DNA of 22,190 bases. Source: an uncultured Christensenella sp. GTDB taxonomy: Bacteria > Bacillota > Clostridia > Christensenellales > Borkfalkiaceae. The DNA is taken from NCBI GenBank assembly GCA_910585235.1, contig CAJUCM010000024.1, positions 1 to 22,190 of the forward strand, written 5' to 3'. Positions 13,729-21,621 of this stretch are shown here, piece by piece. Numbering within the stretch: the first letter of the stretch is position 1; every line of letters begins with the position of its first letter. The notes under the pieces are model-generated. The model saw nothing but the letters and a program-made list of their open reading frames with translations. It did not search any database and was not told where the DNA came from. A program made the position numbers and the translations under genes.

Positions 13729-14841
13729 ATGATTTATCTCGACAACGCCGCAACGGGCGGCTTCAAACCCGTTTCCGTACAAAACGCCGTTTCGGCGTCC
13801 CTGAAACTGTGCGCCAACCCCGGAAGAAGCGGTCACCGCCTCTCCGTCGCGCTCGCCGAGCGCGTATACGCCTGCCGTGCGCTTCTCAATGAAATGTTCG
13901 ACGGCTACGGGGCGGAACGCGTTATCTTTACCAAGAGCTGTACCGAGGGGCTGAACCTTGCCCTTCTCGGCGTACTCAACGAGGGCGACCACGTTGTCAC
14001 CACCGCGCTCGAACACAATTCCGTTCTGCGTCCGCTCGAACACCTGAAACGCACGGGCGTCATCACCTACTCCGTCGCGCCGTTGGAGGACGGAAACGTG
14101 AAGCCCGAAACGATCGCCTCCCTCGTTACGGAAAAAACGCGGCTCGTTGCAGTCACTACCGCGTCCAACGTGACGGGAGCGATCCCCGATCTTAAAAAAA
14201 TACGCGCGCTTCTACCCGAACATATCCTGCTGCTTGCAGACGGCGCGCAGGGCGGCGGACACATTCCCATCCGCATGAAAGAGACGGGAATCGATCTTCT
14301 GTCCCTTGCGGGGCACAAAGGGCTCAACGCCATACAGGGCGCAAGCGCGTTTTTATTCTCCGGACGCGTCGCCCCGCGCCCGCTCATGATGGGCGGTACG
14401 GGCAGCGAAAGCATCAATCTCGGAATGCCCGATTATTACCCCGACCGTCTGGAAAGCGGAACGCTCTCCTATCCCGCGGTGGTCTCTCTTTACGAGGGCG
14501 CGCTGAGCGTCAGATCCGAACTCGGACAGCACGCCGAAAAGCTCATAAAACTCACCGACGCGGTCTGCGGGGAACTCAGAAAGCTCCCCCGCTATACCCT
14601 GTATTCCGAACCCAATCCGTGCGGGATCGTATCGTTCGCGCACGAAAGCCTCTCCTCGGAAGAGGTCGCTTCCGCGCTCTCGGACAGATTCGACGTTGCA
14701 ACGCGGGGCGGACTGCACTGCGCGCCGCTCATGCACGAAGCGCTCGGCACTTCCCCCGCGGGACTTGTGCGCGCATCTTTCTCCCCCTATCAGTCGTACA
14801 GGGAAGCGTCCGCGCTCGTCAGGGCGCTACATAGACTTTAA
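13729..14841 (+). CDS. Class V aminotransferase-fold cysteine desulfurase / selenocysteine lyase-like
   Basis: A 370-residue PLP enzyme expected to mobilise sulfur or selenium from (seleno)cysteine. It opens with the canonical MIYLDNAATG. Active-site landmarks are H96 (EHNSVL), D171 (DGAQ), the PLP-binding lysine K197 in AGHKGL, and the catalytic cysteine C331 in RGGLHCAPLMH. The RGGLHCAP version of the cysteine loop and the length fit the EF2568-like subgroup rather than housekeeping IscS/NifS. That subgroup has been linked to selenium metabolism and often travels with DUF3343, encoded divergently here. No selD, selA or Se-dependent hydroxylase gene is in the window. No Shine-Dalgarno precedes the ATG. 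Its 3' end overlaps the convergent 90-residue gene by 15 bases. Confidence 0.9.
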   Translation: MIYLDNAATGGFKPVSVQNAVSASLKLCANPGRSGHRLSVALAERVYACRALLNEMFDGYGAERVIFTKSCTEGLNLALLGVLNEGDHVVTTALEHNSVLRPLEHLKRTGVITYSVAPLEDGNVKPETIASLVTEKTRLVAVTTASNVTGAIPDLKKIRALLPEHILLLADGAQGGGHIPIRMKETGIDLLSLAGHKGLNAIQGASAFLFSGRVAPRPLMMGGTGSESINLGMPDYYPDRLESGTLSYPAVVSLYEGALSVRSELGQHAEKLIKLTDAVCGELRKLPRYTLYSEPNPCGIVSFAHESLSSEEVASALSDRFDVATRGGLHCAPLMHEALGTSPAGLVRASFSPYQSYREASALVRALHRL

Positions 14842-15099
14842 TTTTTCTACGATCTTTTGCAGTTTTTTACGCTTCGCGCCGTCCAGCATGGGAGCGATCT
14901 GCCGATAGAACGCGTCTATTTCGGCATTCGTGAGCGTACCGTTCTTTTTCCCCTCTGCGGCGCGGGCGAAAATTTCGCCCACCAATTCGTTTTCATTCTT
15001 TCCGTTATAACGGGCGGCGGCATTCGCCGCTTCTTTCATAAAATCTTCCTTTGCGTCTCCCGACTTCTTCCCGCCGTTAAAATTTGCAAAATCGCCCAT
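14827..15099 (-). CDS. Unrecognised small helical protein (90 aa)
   Basis: A 90-residue basic protein that I do not recognise. It starts MGDFANFNGGKKSGDAKEDF, is then predominantly helical (EAANAAARYNGKNENELVGEIFARAAEGKK; TNAEIDAFYRQIAPML), and ends in a Lys-rich helix (GAKRKKLQKIVEKLKSM). There is no signal peptide or membrane segment. The frame is open upstream to 15237, but the ATG at 15097-15099 is chosen because GAGGTG lies three to eight bases before it. It is divergent from the 85-residue gene that starts 67 bases away and convergent with the desulfurase gene, overlapping its last codons. The two small genes may form a functional pair; this is only positional inference. Confidence 0.72.
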   Translation of the reverse strand: MGDFANFNGGKKSGDAKEDFMKEAANAAARYNGKNENELVGEIFARAAEGKKNGTLTNAEIDAFYRQIAPMLDGAKRKKLQKIVEKLKSM

Positions 15100-15166
15100 A
15101 ATCACCTCACGTTTCATCCTATGCAAGGCACTTTTAGAAAGGTTCTTTGCATATATTAAAAATGAA

Positions 15167-15424
15167 ATGGAAACTGCGATTCTTTTACTTTTGCTTGCAC
15201 TCTCCGATAAAAACAGCGACATGAAAGAATCCCTCAACCGGTTCTTATGCTTCTATAAAGAGAACCGCGAACTCATCCGCATGCTTGCGGGGACCCTCTC
15301 CCAACGGGATAAAGAAACCGTTTCCGCGGACACGGAGAGCGAAAAACAACAAGAAAACCGACCCCCCGAAGAGGTCGGCAATCTGAATATTTTGGAAGAA
15401 TATCTCCGCCGCGCCAATGCGTAA
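15167..15424 (+). CDS. Unrecognised small protein with hydrophobic N-terminus (85 aa)
   Basis: An 85-residue protein, METAILLLLLALSDKNSD followed by a helical segment (SLNRFLCFYKENRELIRMLAGTL) and an acidic, Gln/Glu-rich tail that ends in EEVGNLNILEEYLRRANA. The N-terminal hydrophobic run is short (about 10 residues), probably too short to span a membrane. The first ATG in this frame is at 15167; the Shine-Dalgarno is weak, with AAAGG lying too far upstream. A TATATT at 15152-15157 could serve as a -10. Its stop codon directly abuts the stop of the convergent S41 protease gene (TAA then TTA), so there is no terminator between them. I cannot assign a function. Confidence 0.65.
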   Translation: METAILLLLLALSDKNSDMKESLNRFLCFYKENRELIRMLAGTLSQRDKETVSADTESEKQQENRPPEEVGNLNILEEYLRRANA

Positions 15425-17071
15425 TTAAACGCTGACAGAGGGAACGTCCGCCTTGTTGCGGATCTTTTCGATCGCCGTTTGCAGAAAAACGTCGTCCGCG
15501 TCGGGAAGAAGCGGGGAGGAAATCGCAATCGCGCCGTCGTTCTGCGGCGTCACGCCCACTCCGTGAATGCTCTTGTTGCTCTTCGGCCAGAAAATCTCGG
15601 CGGAAGTGAGTTTCAGCGTACTGCCGTTTGAATTTTCGTAATGGGTCTGCATAATGCCCTTGCCGTAAGTTCTGGCAACGCCGCTCTCGTCCTGATGCAG
15701 ATAGATGTCGGAGAAGGCGACCGCTTTATAATCGACGAGCGCGCCGATCAGGCATTCGGATGCGGAGGCGGTGTGCTCGTCCGCAAGCACGCTGATTCGC
15801 GCATTCTCTCCAAAGTAATCCCCGTACAGGCTTTTTTTAGCAGAATAACTGACCGTCGCACCGCTTTTGAACTTTGCATAGGCGACTTTTTGCGCGCCCG
15901 AACCCGCGTCTTTCAAAAAGCAGGCGGCAATTTCCACGAATACGTCCATATATCCGCCGCCGTTCCCCCTCAGATCGAGGATGAGGTTCTTGCGCCCGTT
16001 CTTCTTCATGATACTCAGGCACTCTTTGAATTCCGCCGCCGCGTTGCCCGTAAATTCGGTCAGCGCGATATATGCGGTGTCGTTATCGAGTTCCGCGAGC
16101 TTTTCGTCCGCAACGAGAACGGGTTCTACTTTTTTATCCGCAGAACGAAAACGGTAGGCAGTCGTGTTGTCCCGATAGTAGCAGTAAGTCGCCTGATACT
16201 CTTTCATTGCGACAGAATAAATTTTTGCGTCCACGCCCGTTTTATCGAACCCGCACTGTAAATGGATCGTAACGTTGCCGTTCGCGTCGGGTTTCAAGGT
16301 GCTGACCAATTCAGACAAATCGTCTAACGAACCCGTCTGCATTGCGTTCGCGTCGTCCGTCGCGCCGAATTTGAGGATATACATTCCGCGCTTCAATCCC
16401 GCAAGGTCTGCGGGCGAATTGCCGACGACCTGATACACGCGCATAGGATCGAACTTACGCGTCAGCGCGATCCCCGCGCCGTTTTCCCCGTTCTTTACTT
16501 TGAAATTCGTTGCTTCGGATTCTTTTTCGCTCTCCCCGCAACGAACAAAATATTCCTCGTCCTCTGCGAGTTTCGCCGTGAAAATAAAATAGTCCTCCGC
16601 CGTTCCCGCTTTCAGCGAATCTTCCGTCTTTCCGAACTTCCAGAAGCGCATTCCGCCCGCGATCCCCGCGCGCTCCGCGGAGGAATCCGCGATCACGGCA
16701 TACACTTCGAGATAGCCCCCTTCCTCATAGACGGAAAAGCCCGCGTCGCGGTTCTTTCCCTCGCGCTCTGCGGCGATGACGTCGTATTCCTCTTCGGTGT
16801 AAAATTTTGAATAGGGATCGAAGTTGAACGCGCCGAAGAGATTGTCATAAAGCTCGTCTCCGATCTCATGGTAATAATTTTCCTCGGCGGTGTCGATCGC
16901 CCAGAGGAGATCCCGCTTCTTTTCTCCGAGCGCGCCCCACCTGCCGAACCAGCCCGCGACAAACGCGACCGCGGCAATGACGAGCGCCAGAAGAACGCTG
17001 ATCACGCTCTTTTCGACGATTCTGATTTTTTTGCTTTTGTCGGTCGTTTGATCCTTTTCGTTTTGTTCCAT
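15425..17071 (-). CDS. S41 family (CtpA-like) membrane-anchored protease with two PDZ-like repeats
   Basis: A 548-residue protease with a cytoplasmic N-terminus, one membrane helix (~23-43) and an extracytoplasmic domain. Two PDZ-like segments are visible: ~122-165 (VIADSSAERAGIAGGMRFWKFGK) and ~208-260 (QVVGNSPADLAGLKRGMYILKFG). Single-PDZ architecture is usual for CtpA/CtpB. The peptidase core has ILDLRGNGGGYMDV (364-377), the nucleophile region TASASE (434-439) and the general-base lysine K471 in TYGKG. The Ser-Lys spacing is somewhat larger than usual because of an insertion. In spore formers such enzymes process signalling or regulatory proteins; the substrate here is unknown. It has a good ribosome-binding site (AAGGAAGGAAA) and starts 15 bases after the regulator gene, in one operon. 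Confidence 0.9.
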   Translation of the reverse strand: MEQNEKDQTTDKSKKIRIVEKSVISVLLALVIAAVAFVAGWFGRWGALGEKKRDLLWAIDTAEENYYHEIGDELYDNLFGAFNFDPYSKFYTEEEYDVIAAEREGKNRDAGFSVYEEGGYLEVYAVIADSSAERAGIAGGMRFWKFGKTEDSLKAGTAEDYFIFTAKLAEDEEYFVRCGESEKESEATNFKVKNGENGAGIALTRKFDPMRVYQVVGNSPADLAGLKRGMYILKFGATDDANAMQTGSLDDLSELVSTLKPDANGNVTIHLQCGFDKTGVDAKIYSVAMKEYQATYCYYRDNTTAYRFRSADKKVEPVLVADEKLAELDNDTAYIALTEFTGNAAAEFKECLSIMKKNGRKNLILDLRGNGGGYMDVFVEIAACFLKDAGSGAQKVAYAKFKSGATVSYSAKKSLYGDYFGENARISVLADEHTASASECLIGALVDYKAVAFSDIYLHQDESGVARTYGKGIMQTHYENSNGSTLKLTSAEIFWPKSNKSIHGVGVTPQNDGAIAISSPLLPDADDVFLQTAIEKIRNKADVPSVSV

Positions 17072-17086
17072 ATCCGTTTCCTTCCT

Positions 17087-18037
17087 TTATAGTTTTAATA
17101 ATCGATACAAAATTGAAATCACGCGGAACGTGACCGCGTCGGTAAAATTTTTCAGATCGAGCCCCGTGATCCGCCTGATCTTGTCGAGACGGTACATGAG
17201 CGTATTGCGGTGCAGAAAGAGCGCACGGCTTGTTTCGGAGACGTTCAGCGAATTTTCCAAAAATTCCTCCGCCGTCGTTCCGAGGTCGGGATCGGCAAAC
17301 ACGTCCGCCGCGTTTGAAATACGGAATTGCGCCATGTACTCTTTGATCTTCGCCTCCGGCAGATCCTGTATCATCGTCACAAGCAGATATTCGCGGTAAA
17401 AATGCACTTCGCCTTTGGAATGAAAGATCTCCGCAAGTTTCACCGCCGTGACCGCCTGCGTGTAGGACGGGGCGATCTCCGAAAAGGAATTGACCTCGCA
17501 CCCGACGCCTACGCTCGCCCTGATGCCGAGCTCCTCGTAGAGCGACTGAAAAATAAACTGCGCAAATTCCAACGGCGACTCGTCGCCTGAAAATCTGACG
17601 ACCGCGATCCTGCTTTGATCCATTCTGACCGCCCGTTCGCCCCTGCCGTCGATACAGCGTTCAATCTGGCGGAACGCCTCGTCGCAACGCCTGTCGGGAA
17701 CGACGTCGAGCGCGAAACATTTTCCGTCCGCAAGGTTGTTCTTCGTCATATAGCGGAACGCATCCCACTCCACGCCCTCGCCGAGCAGAATGCTTTTCAA
17801 ATCCCCCGTCCCCTCTTTTTCTTTGGACGACCCCGAAAGGAGATAACGGACGAATCTGATTTTATTTTCCGTCTCTTCCCCCGTTCCGCGGATATAGACC
17901 GTCGTCTCCTCTCCGCGGTAGACAAGCGGAAAAGCGGTCTCGTCGCCCCCGAATGGCGACAGACTCAGTTCCGTTCCCGTCTCCCTGTAAACGTCGCGGA
18001 AAATAGCGCTCAGTTGTGTAAGAGAATCGGCGTTCAT
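17087..18037 (-). CDS. PucR/CdaR-type transcriptional regulator
   Basis: A 316-residue regulator with a C-terminal PucR-family helix-turn-helix (~265-312; ALFLHRNTLMYRLDKI and TGLDLKNFTDAVTFRV). The RNTLMYRLDKI helix is diagnostic of the HTH_30 domain shared with CdaR. A GGDEF-like central domain is suggested by RIAVVRFSGDE and GIRASVGVGCEVNSFSEIAPSY. The effector is not evident. The frame opens at 18109, but the ATG at 18035-18037 is chosen because AAGGAG lies seven to eight bases upstream and the promoter -10 lies inside the longer reading. The S41 protease gene follows after 15 bases, so the regulator probably controls, or is controlled with, that protease. Confidence 0.88.
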   Translation of the reverse strand: MNADSLTQLSAIFRDVYRETGTELSLSPFGGDETAFPLVYRGEETTVYIRGTGEETENKIRFVRYLLSGSSKEKEGTGDLKSILLGEGVEWDAFRYMTKNNLADGKCFALDVVPDRRCDEAFRQIERCIDGRGERAVRMDQSRIAVVRFSGDESPLEFAQFIFQSLYEELGIRASVGVGCEVNSFSEIAPSYTQAVTAVKLAEIFHSKGEVHFYREYLLVTMIQDLPEAKIKEYMAQFRISNAADVFADPDLGTTAEEFLENSLNVSETSRALFLHRNTLMYRLDKIRRITGLDLKNFTDAVTFRVISILYRLLKL

Positions 18038-18078
18038 ATCCCGCTCCTTAGTTATTCCCACGCACGCGCGTATTAAAA

Positions 18079-18109
18079 CGATTATAGCATAACCTTGCGG
18101 AAAACACAA
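18079..18109 (-). promoter_or_regulatory. Promoter and possible operator of the regulator-protease operon
   Basis: On the minus strand TTGTGT (18102-18107), a 17-base spacer and an extended -10 TGCTATAAT (hexamer 18079-18084). An imperfect inverted repeat, ccttgcg (18091-18097) and cacaagg (18103-18109) on plus, covers the -35 and part of the spacer. It could be an autoregulatory site. Confidence 0.7.
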
Positions 18110-18243
18110 GGATTTTCCCCAAGAGGGAACTTTTCACGCAAAATTTTCACAATCGGGCGCGGTAAAATACTAAAATTGCATAAAATAGTATAGAAAATAC
18201 GTCCCGATAATGCTCTCGTCTTGCGAATTTTTAAGTGAAAGCG

Positions 18244-18272
18244 TTGACATTGTCGTTTTTGAGTGATATAAT
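18244..18272 (+). promoter_or_regulatory. Perfect-consensus sigma-A promoter of the large coiled-coil gene
   Basis: TTGACA (18244-18249), exactly 17 bases, then TATAAT (18267-18272) preceded by TGA (extended -10). All twelve hexamer positions match consensus. The start is predicted near 18279, giving a leader of about 60 bases with no convincing structure. Between this promoter and the divergent one (18110-18243) I see nothing else. Confidence 0.92.
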
Positions 18273-18340
18273 AGAATAGATTCAATGTAGGATTACAGTA
18301 CTACTATCGGTACAAACATCAAAAACTTTTGGAGTTACAT

Positions 18341-21300
18341 ATGGAGGAGAATCGCAACAACGGAATGCCGAACGCAGGCGGCATGAATCCGAATATGGGC
18401 GGTATGCCCAACATGGGCGCCATGCCGAATATGGCTGGTATGAACCCGAATATGGGCGCCATGCCCAATATGGGAGGAATGAGCCCGAACATGGGCGGAA
18501 TGAACCGTCCCCCCGTTCCGGGTAAGCCCGCGCCTGCGGCGGCGGGATCGACTTCGACCGCGCTCGTTCCCATAGGAAAAGCAACGATGTCTGAAAAAGA
18601 CAAAAAGAAAAAGAAGAAAAAACCTTGCGTTGCATCGAACGTTTTTGCCGTACTGCTCTTTTTGCTCATGGCGGGCGGACTGTTCCTCGGAATGGCAGGG
18701 TCGCTTTGGTCTTACCTTGCGCCCTCTTCCCTTTATCTTCCCTCTACCGTTACCAATAACACGTTAAAGGGTTCGCTCGTCGGCATTCTGATCGACGGCG
18801 TCATGAATATCGGGGGATACCTTCAATTCGATTTCAGCGGCGGCGTCATCACAGGCATTATGGGTGCGCTTAAAACCCTCCTGCCCGCGATTTCTTTGGT
18901 AATCCTTGCGATCAGCGTCGTCTATGCCCTGATCGCCACGCTGATCGCCCTCTTTTCAAGAGAGAGCGGAAAAAGAGCGCTCGACATCGTTGCAAGCTGT
19001 ATGCTCGTCGGCTACGGCGGATGCGGGTTCTTCACCCTGATTTTCGGCAATACCGACTTCGGCTGTCTCGCGCTTGCGGGATTGGGGCTGATCGTTGCAT
19101 TTATTATGGCAATGGTCACGAATAAGCAGATCGGCGTTCTCAACGCGATCATCTCCCTGTTTTCGATCGCGGCGACGGTGCTCTTTGCGCTCCCCATGAG
19201 CGCACTGCGCCAGTACGCGATAGAATCCGACAAGACGATGCCCATTATTTTCGGGTTCGTCGCACTCGGAATCCTCTATGCAAACCTGTTCTTTACCTCC
19301 GCGCGCATCTGCGCCAAGAAGGGAAAAATTTTTGATCTGATCTTCCATGTATTGCAATTTGCCGTCATCACGACGGTATTCGTCATGGCGCTTCTTTCCA
19401 AAGATCCGACCTATAACCTCTTCGGTATGTTTATGCCGATCGTATGCGCGGTCGGGGCTCCCGCCCTCGCGCTCGTTGCGGTAGCGCTCTCTATCGTCAT
19501 CATCTTCATGCCGAAGATCATAAAGAAAGCGGAAGAGAAAAAGGCGAAGAAAGCGGGCAAAGTCGTTGCGGAAAAGACGAAAGATACGAAAAAAGACAAG
19601 ACGAAAAAGACGACGGAAGTTATCACCGAACAGCCCATGGCAATCCCCGCGCCTGCCATGCAGGGTGCGGCGCAGACCCCTGTCCGCCCGCCGGTGCAAC
19701 CCCCTCAGCCTCAGCAGCCTCAACCTCAGCGTCCCCCCATGGCTGCCCAACAGCAACCTCCCCGTCCCATGCAGGCTCCGCCTCAGCAGCGTCCTCCCAT
19801 GAACCAGCCTCCTATGCAGAGAGCGCCCATGAACGACGAGTTCTCGCGCAGTGCAACGAGCTTCAAGGTTCCTTTCACGACGGGCGGCGGAGACAAGAAA
19901 GATCCCGCTACGCAGGCGGCGCTCGAAAAACTTTCCGCGGAACTGCGCGCCATGAAAGAGGCGCAGTCCTCGAAGACTTCGATCGAGATTACCTCTCAGG
20001 AAGATTCGGCAACGAGAGCCGCGCTTGAAAGTCTCTCCGAACAGCTCCGCGCCATGAAAGACGCGCAGAAGCAAACGACAAATCAGGGCGATACGGAGAC
20101 CAAATCCGCGATCGAACAACTCACCGAAGAACTGCGCGCGATGAAAGAAGCGCAGGCGAAAATGGAAGAAGAACGCAGAGCGGCGGAAGAAGCCCGCCTC
20201 GAAGCGGAACGCAAAGCGCAGGACGACGCACGGATCGCAGAAGCGGAACGCATTGCGGCGGTAGCGAGAGCGGAAGCGGAACGCATCGCAAAAGAAGCGG
20301 AAGCAAAGGCGGAACAGGCTCGCCTCGAAGCGGCAAGACAGACGGAAGAAGAGCGCAAGAAGCTCGAAGAAGAGCGCAGAAAACTCGAAGAAGAGCGCAA
20401 AGCGGCGGAAGAAGCCCGTCTCGAAGCGGAACGCAAAGCGCAGGAAGCGAGAGAAGAAGCGGAGCGCCGCGCAGAAGAAGCCCGCCTCGAAGCGGAGAGA
20501 AGAGAAGCGGAGAGAAAGGCGGAAGAAGAGCGCAGAGCGCATGAAGAAGCCCGTCTCGAAGCGGAACGCAAAGCACAGGAAGCAAGAGAAGAAGCCGCCC
20601 GCATCGCAAGAGAGGCGGAAGAAGCGAAAGCCGAAGCCGCAAGAAAAGCCGAAGAGGCAAGAGCGGAAGCAGAGAGAAAAGCTGCCGAAGCGAAAGCAGA
20701 GGCGGAGAGAAAGGCACAGGAAGCCAAGGAAGAAGCGGAGCGCCGTGCAGAAGAAGCCCGTCTCGAAATGGAGAGAAAGGCGGAAGAAGAGCGCAAGAAG
20801 CTCGAAGAAGAGAAGAAGAAACTCGAAGAAGAGCGCAAGGCGATGGAAGCCGCCCGTCTCGAAGCGGAAAAGAAGAGACAGGAAGAGATGGAACAGCTCA
20901 AACAGGAACTGCGCGCCATGAAGAATCAGCCCGCAGAGCCTGCCGCCGCTCCCGATTCCAACAAAGACGAGAGCATGGAAAAGATCATGGAAGAGCTCCG
21001 CTCTCTCCGTGAATCGCAGGGCAACACGACCGTCAACTACATGGCGGACGACTCCAACAAGAAAGAACTTTCCGAATTTGAAAAGCGCATGGAAGCTCTT
21101 CTCCGTTCCCAGCAGAAGGAACCTCAGAAGAGAGAGATGACTGCATTTGAAAGACGCATGGCGGAGCTTGCGGCAAAGAAAGCCGCGGCGGCGAACTCGG
21201 CGGCTGTCGCATCGGCAAGCAGTGGAGCGGCGGCACAGCCCGTAAGACCCGCAGCCCCCGCTCCCCAACCCGCGTCGAACGAATCTGCAAGATACAACAC

Positions 21301-21532
21301 GCAGACGGGTGACCCCTTCATTGCAACGCTTACGAATGCGGAAATCAACGAGTTCGGCGACGTATTCATTACGGATAAAATCGGCGTGCTTGCCTATTTG
21401 CCGAAATACGTCATCGGCGGAGACAACAAAGCGTTCTTCAACAAGATATTCATTTATCTCGGAAAGTTCCGCAGTCAGATCTCCCCGTCGCTCCTCGACA
21501 AACTTCTGAAATACGTTCGTTCTCCCCGTTAA
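18341..21532 (+). CDS. Large membrane coiled-coil protein with novel C-terminal domain (1063 aa)
   Basis: I do not recognise this protein. In order it shows: a Met/Asn/Gly/Pro repeat (~9-54; units such as PNMGGM, PNMGAM); a Lys-rich stretch (86-94); a multi-pass membrane domain of about eight helices (~99-390); a Lys-rich cytoplasmic exit (391-424); and a Pro/Gln-rich linker (~434-500). Three xLRAMKxAQ units follow (531-542, 565-576, 594-605), then ~240 residues of Ala/Glu/Lys/Arg coiled coil (~606-852). Two more such units (853-863, 882-893) precede an Ala/Pro linker and a compact C-terminal domain (~990-1063; NAEINEFGDVFI, LPKYVIGGDNKAFFNKIF). The layout recalls TolA- or scaffold-like proteins. 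The ATG at 18341 has GGAG six bases upstream; the in-frame TTG at 18329 does not fit. The gene is monocistronic under a perfect promoter, so it is probably abundant. Confidence 0.9.
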   Translation: MEENRNNGMPNAGGMNPNMGGMPNMGAMPNMAGMNPNMGAMPNMGGMSPNMGGMNRPPVPGKPAPAAAGSTSTALVPIGKATMSEKDKKKKKKKPCVASNVFAVLLFLLMAGGLFLGMAGSLWSYLAPSSLYLPSTVTNNTLKGSLVGILIDGVMNIGGYLQFDFSGGVITGIMGALKTLLPAISLVILAISVVYALIATLIALFSRESGKRALDIVASCMLVGYGGCGFFTLIFGNTDFGCLALAGLGLIVAFIMAMVTNKQIGVLNAIISLFSIAATVLFALPMSALRQYAIESDKTMPIIFGFVALGILYANLFFTSARICAKKGKIFDLIFHVLQFAVITTVFVMALLSKDPTYNLFGMFMPIVCAVGAPALALVAVALSIVIIFMPKIIKKAEEKKAKKAGKVVAEKTKDTKKDKTKKTTEVITEQPMAIPAPAMQGAAQTPVRPPVQPPQPQQPQPQRPPMAAQQQPPRPMQAPPQQRPPMNQPPMQRAPMNDEFSRSATSFKVPFTTGGGDKKDPATQAALEKLSAELRAMKEAQSSKTSIEITSQEDSATRAALESLSEQLRAMKDAQKQTTNQGDTETKSAIEQLTEELRAMKEAQAKMEEERRAAEEARLEAERKAQDDARIAEAERIAAVARAEAERIAKEAEAKAEQARLEAARQTEEERKKLEEERRKLEEERKAAEEARLEAERKAQEAREEAERRAEEARLEAERREAERKAEEERRAHEEARLEAERKAQEAREEAARIAREAEEAKAEAARKAEEARAEAERKAAEAKAEAERKAQEAKEEAERRAEEARLEMERKAEEERKKLEEEKKKLEEERKAMEAARLEAEKKRQEEMEQLKQELRAMKNQPAEPAAAPDSNKDESMEKIMEELRSLRESQGNTTVNYMADDSNKKELSEFEKRMEALLRSQQKEPQKREMTAFERRMAELAAKKAAAANSAAVASASSGAAAQPVRPAAPAPQPASNESARYNTQTGDPFIATLTNAEINEFGDVFITDKIGVLAYLPKYVIGGDNKAFFNKIFIYLGKFRSQISPSLLDKLLKYVRSPR
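20160..20870 (+). repeat. Imperfect direct repeats encoding the coiled coil
   Basis: Within the large gene this stretch is built from variants of a unit encoding EEARLEAERKAQEAREEAER. Close nucleotide copies of gaagcccgyctcgaagcgga occur around 20188, 20413, 20480, 20550 and 20756. The sequence is A/G-rich on the plus strand throughout. Such repeats are prone to slippage and to assembly collapse, so the copy number should be treated with care. Confidence 0.75.
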
Positions 21533-21540
21533 GGGAACAC

Positions 21541-21576
21541 ACAAAAAAGAAACGCCGACCGGCGTTTCTTTTTTGT
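21541..21576 (+). terminator. Bidirectional intrinsic terminator after the coiled-coil gene
   Basis: A perfect 16-bp inverted repeat (21541-21556 with 21561-21576) has a gacc loop. The GC core aacgcc/ggcgtt is flanked by A6 and T6, giving a classical terminator on either strand. Confidence 0.93.
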
Positions 21577-21582
21577 TATACG

Positions 21583-21621
21583 GAAAAAATAAAAGACGGG
21601 CATTCGATGCAACCGTCTTTT
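21583..21621 (-). terminator. Intrinsic terminator after the sigma/anti-sigma genes
   Basis: aaaagacgg (21591-21599) pairs with ccgtctttt (21613-21621), with an inner gcat/atgc stem and a tcg loop. On the minus strand it is followed by ATTTTTTC. It begins at the anti-sigma stop codon. Confidence 0.82.

Noticed and set aside
15100..15237. A 46-codon extension of the 90-aa gene.
   Set aside because: It is antisense to the start of the 85-aa gene, and the downstream ATG has a strong Shine-Dalgarno (GAGGTG) at the right spacing.
18038..18109. A 24-codon extension of the PucR-like regulator.
   Set aside because: It includes the promoter -10, and the downstream ATG has AAGGAG at good spacing.
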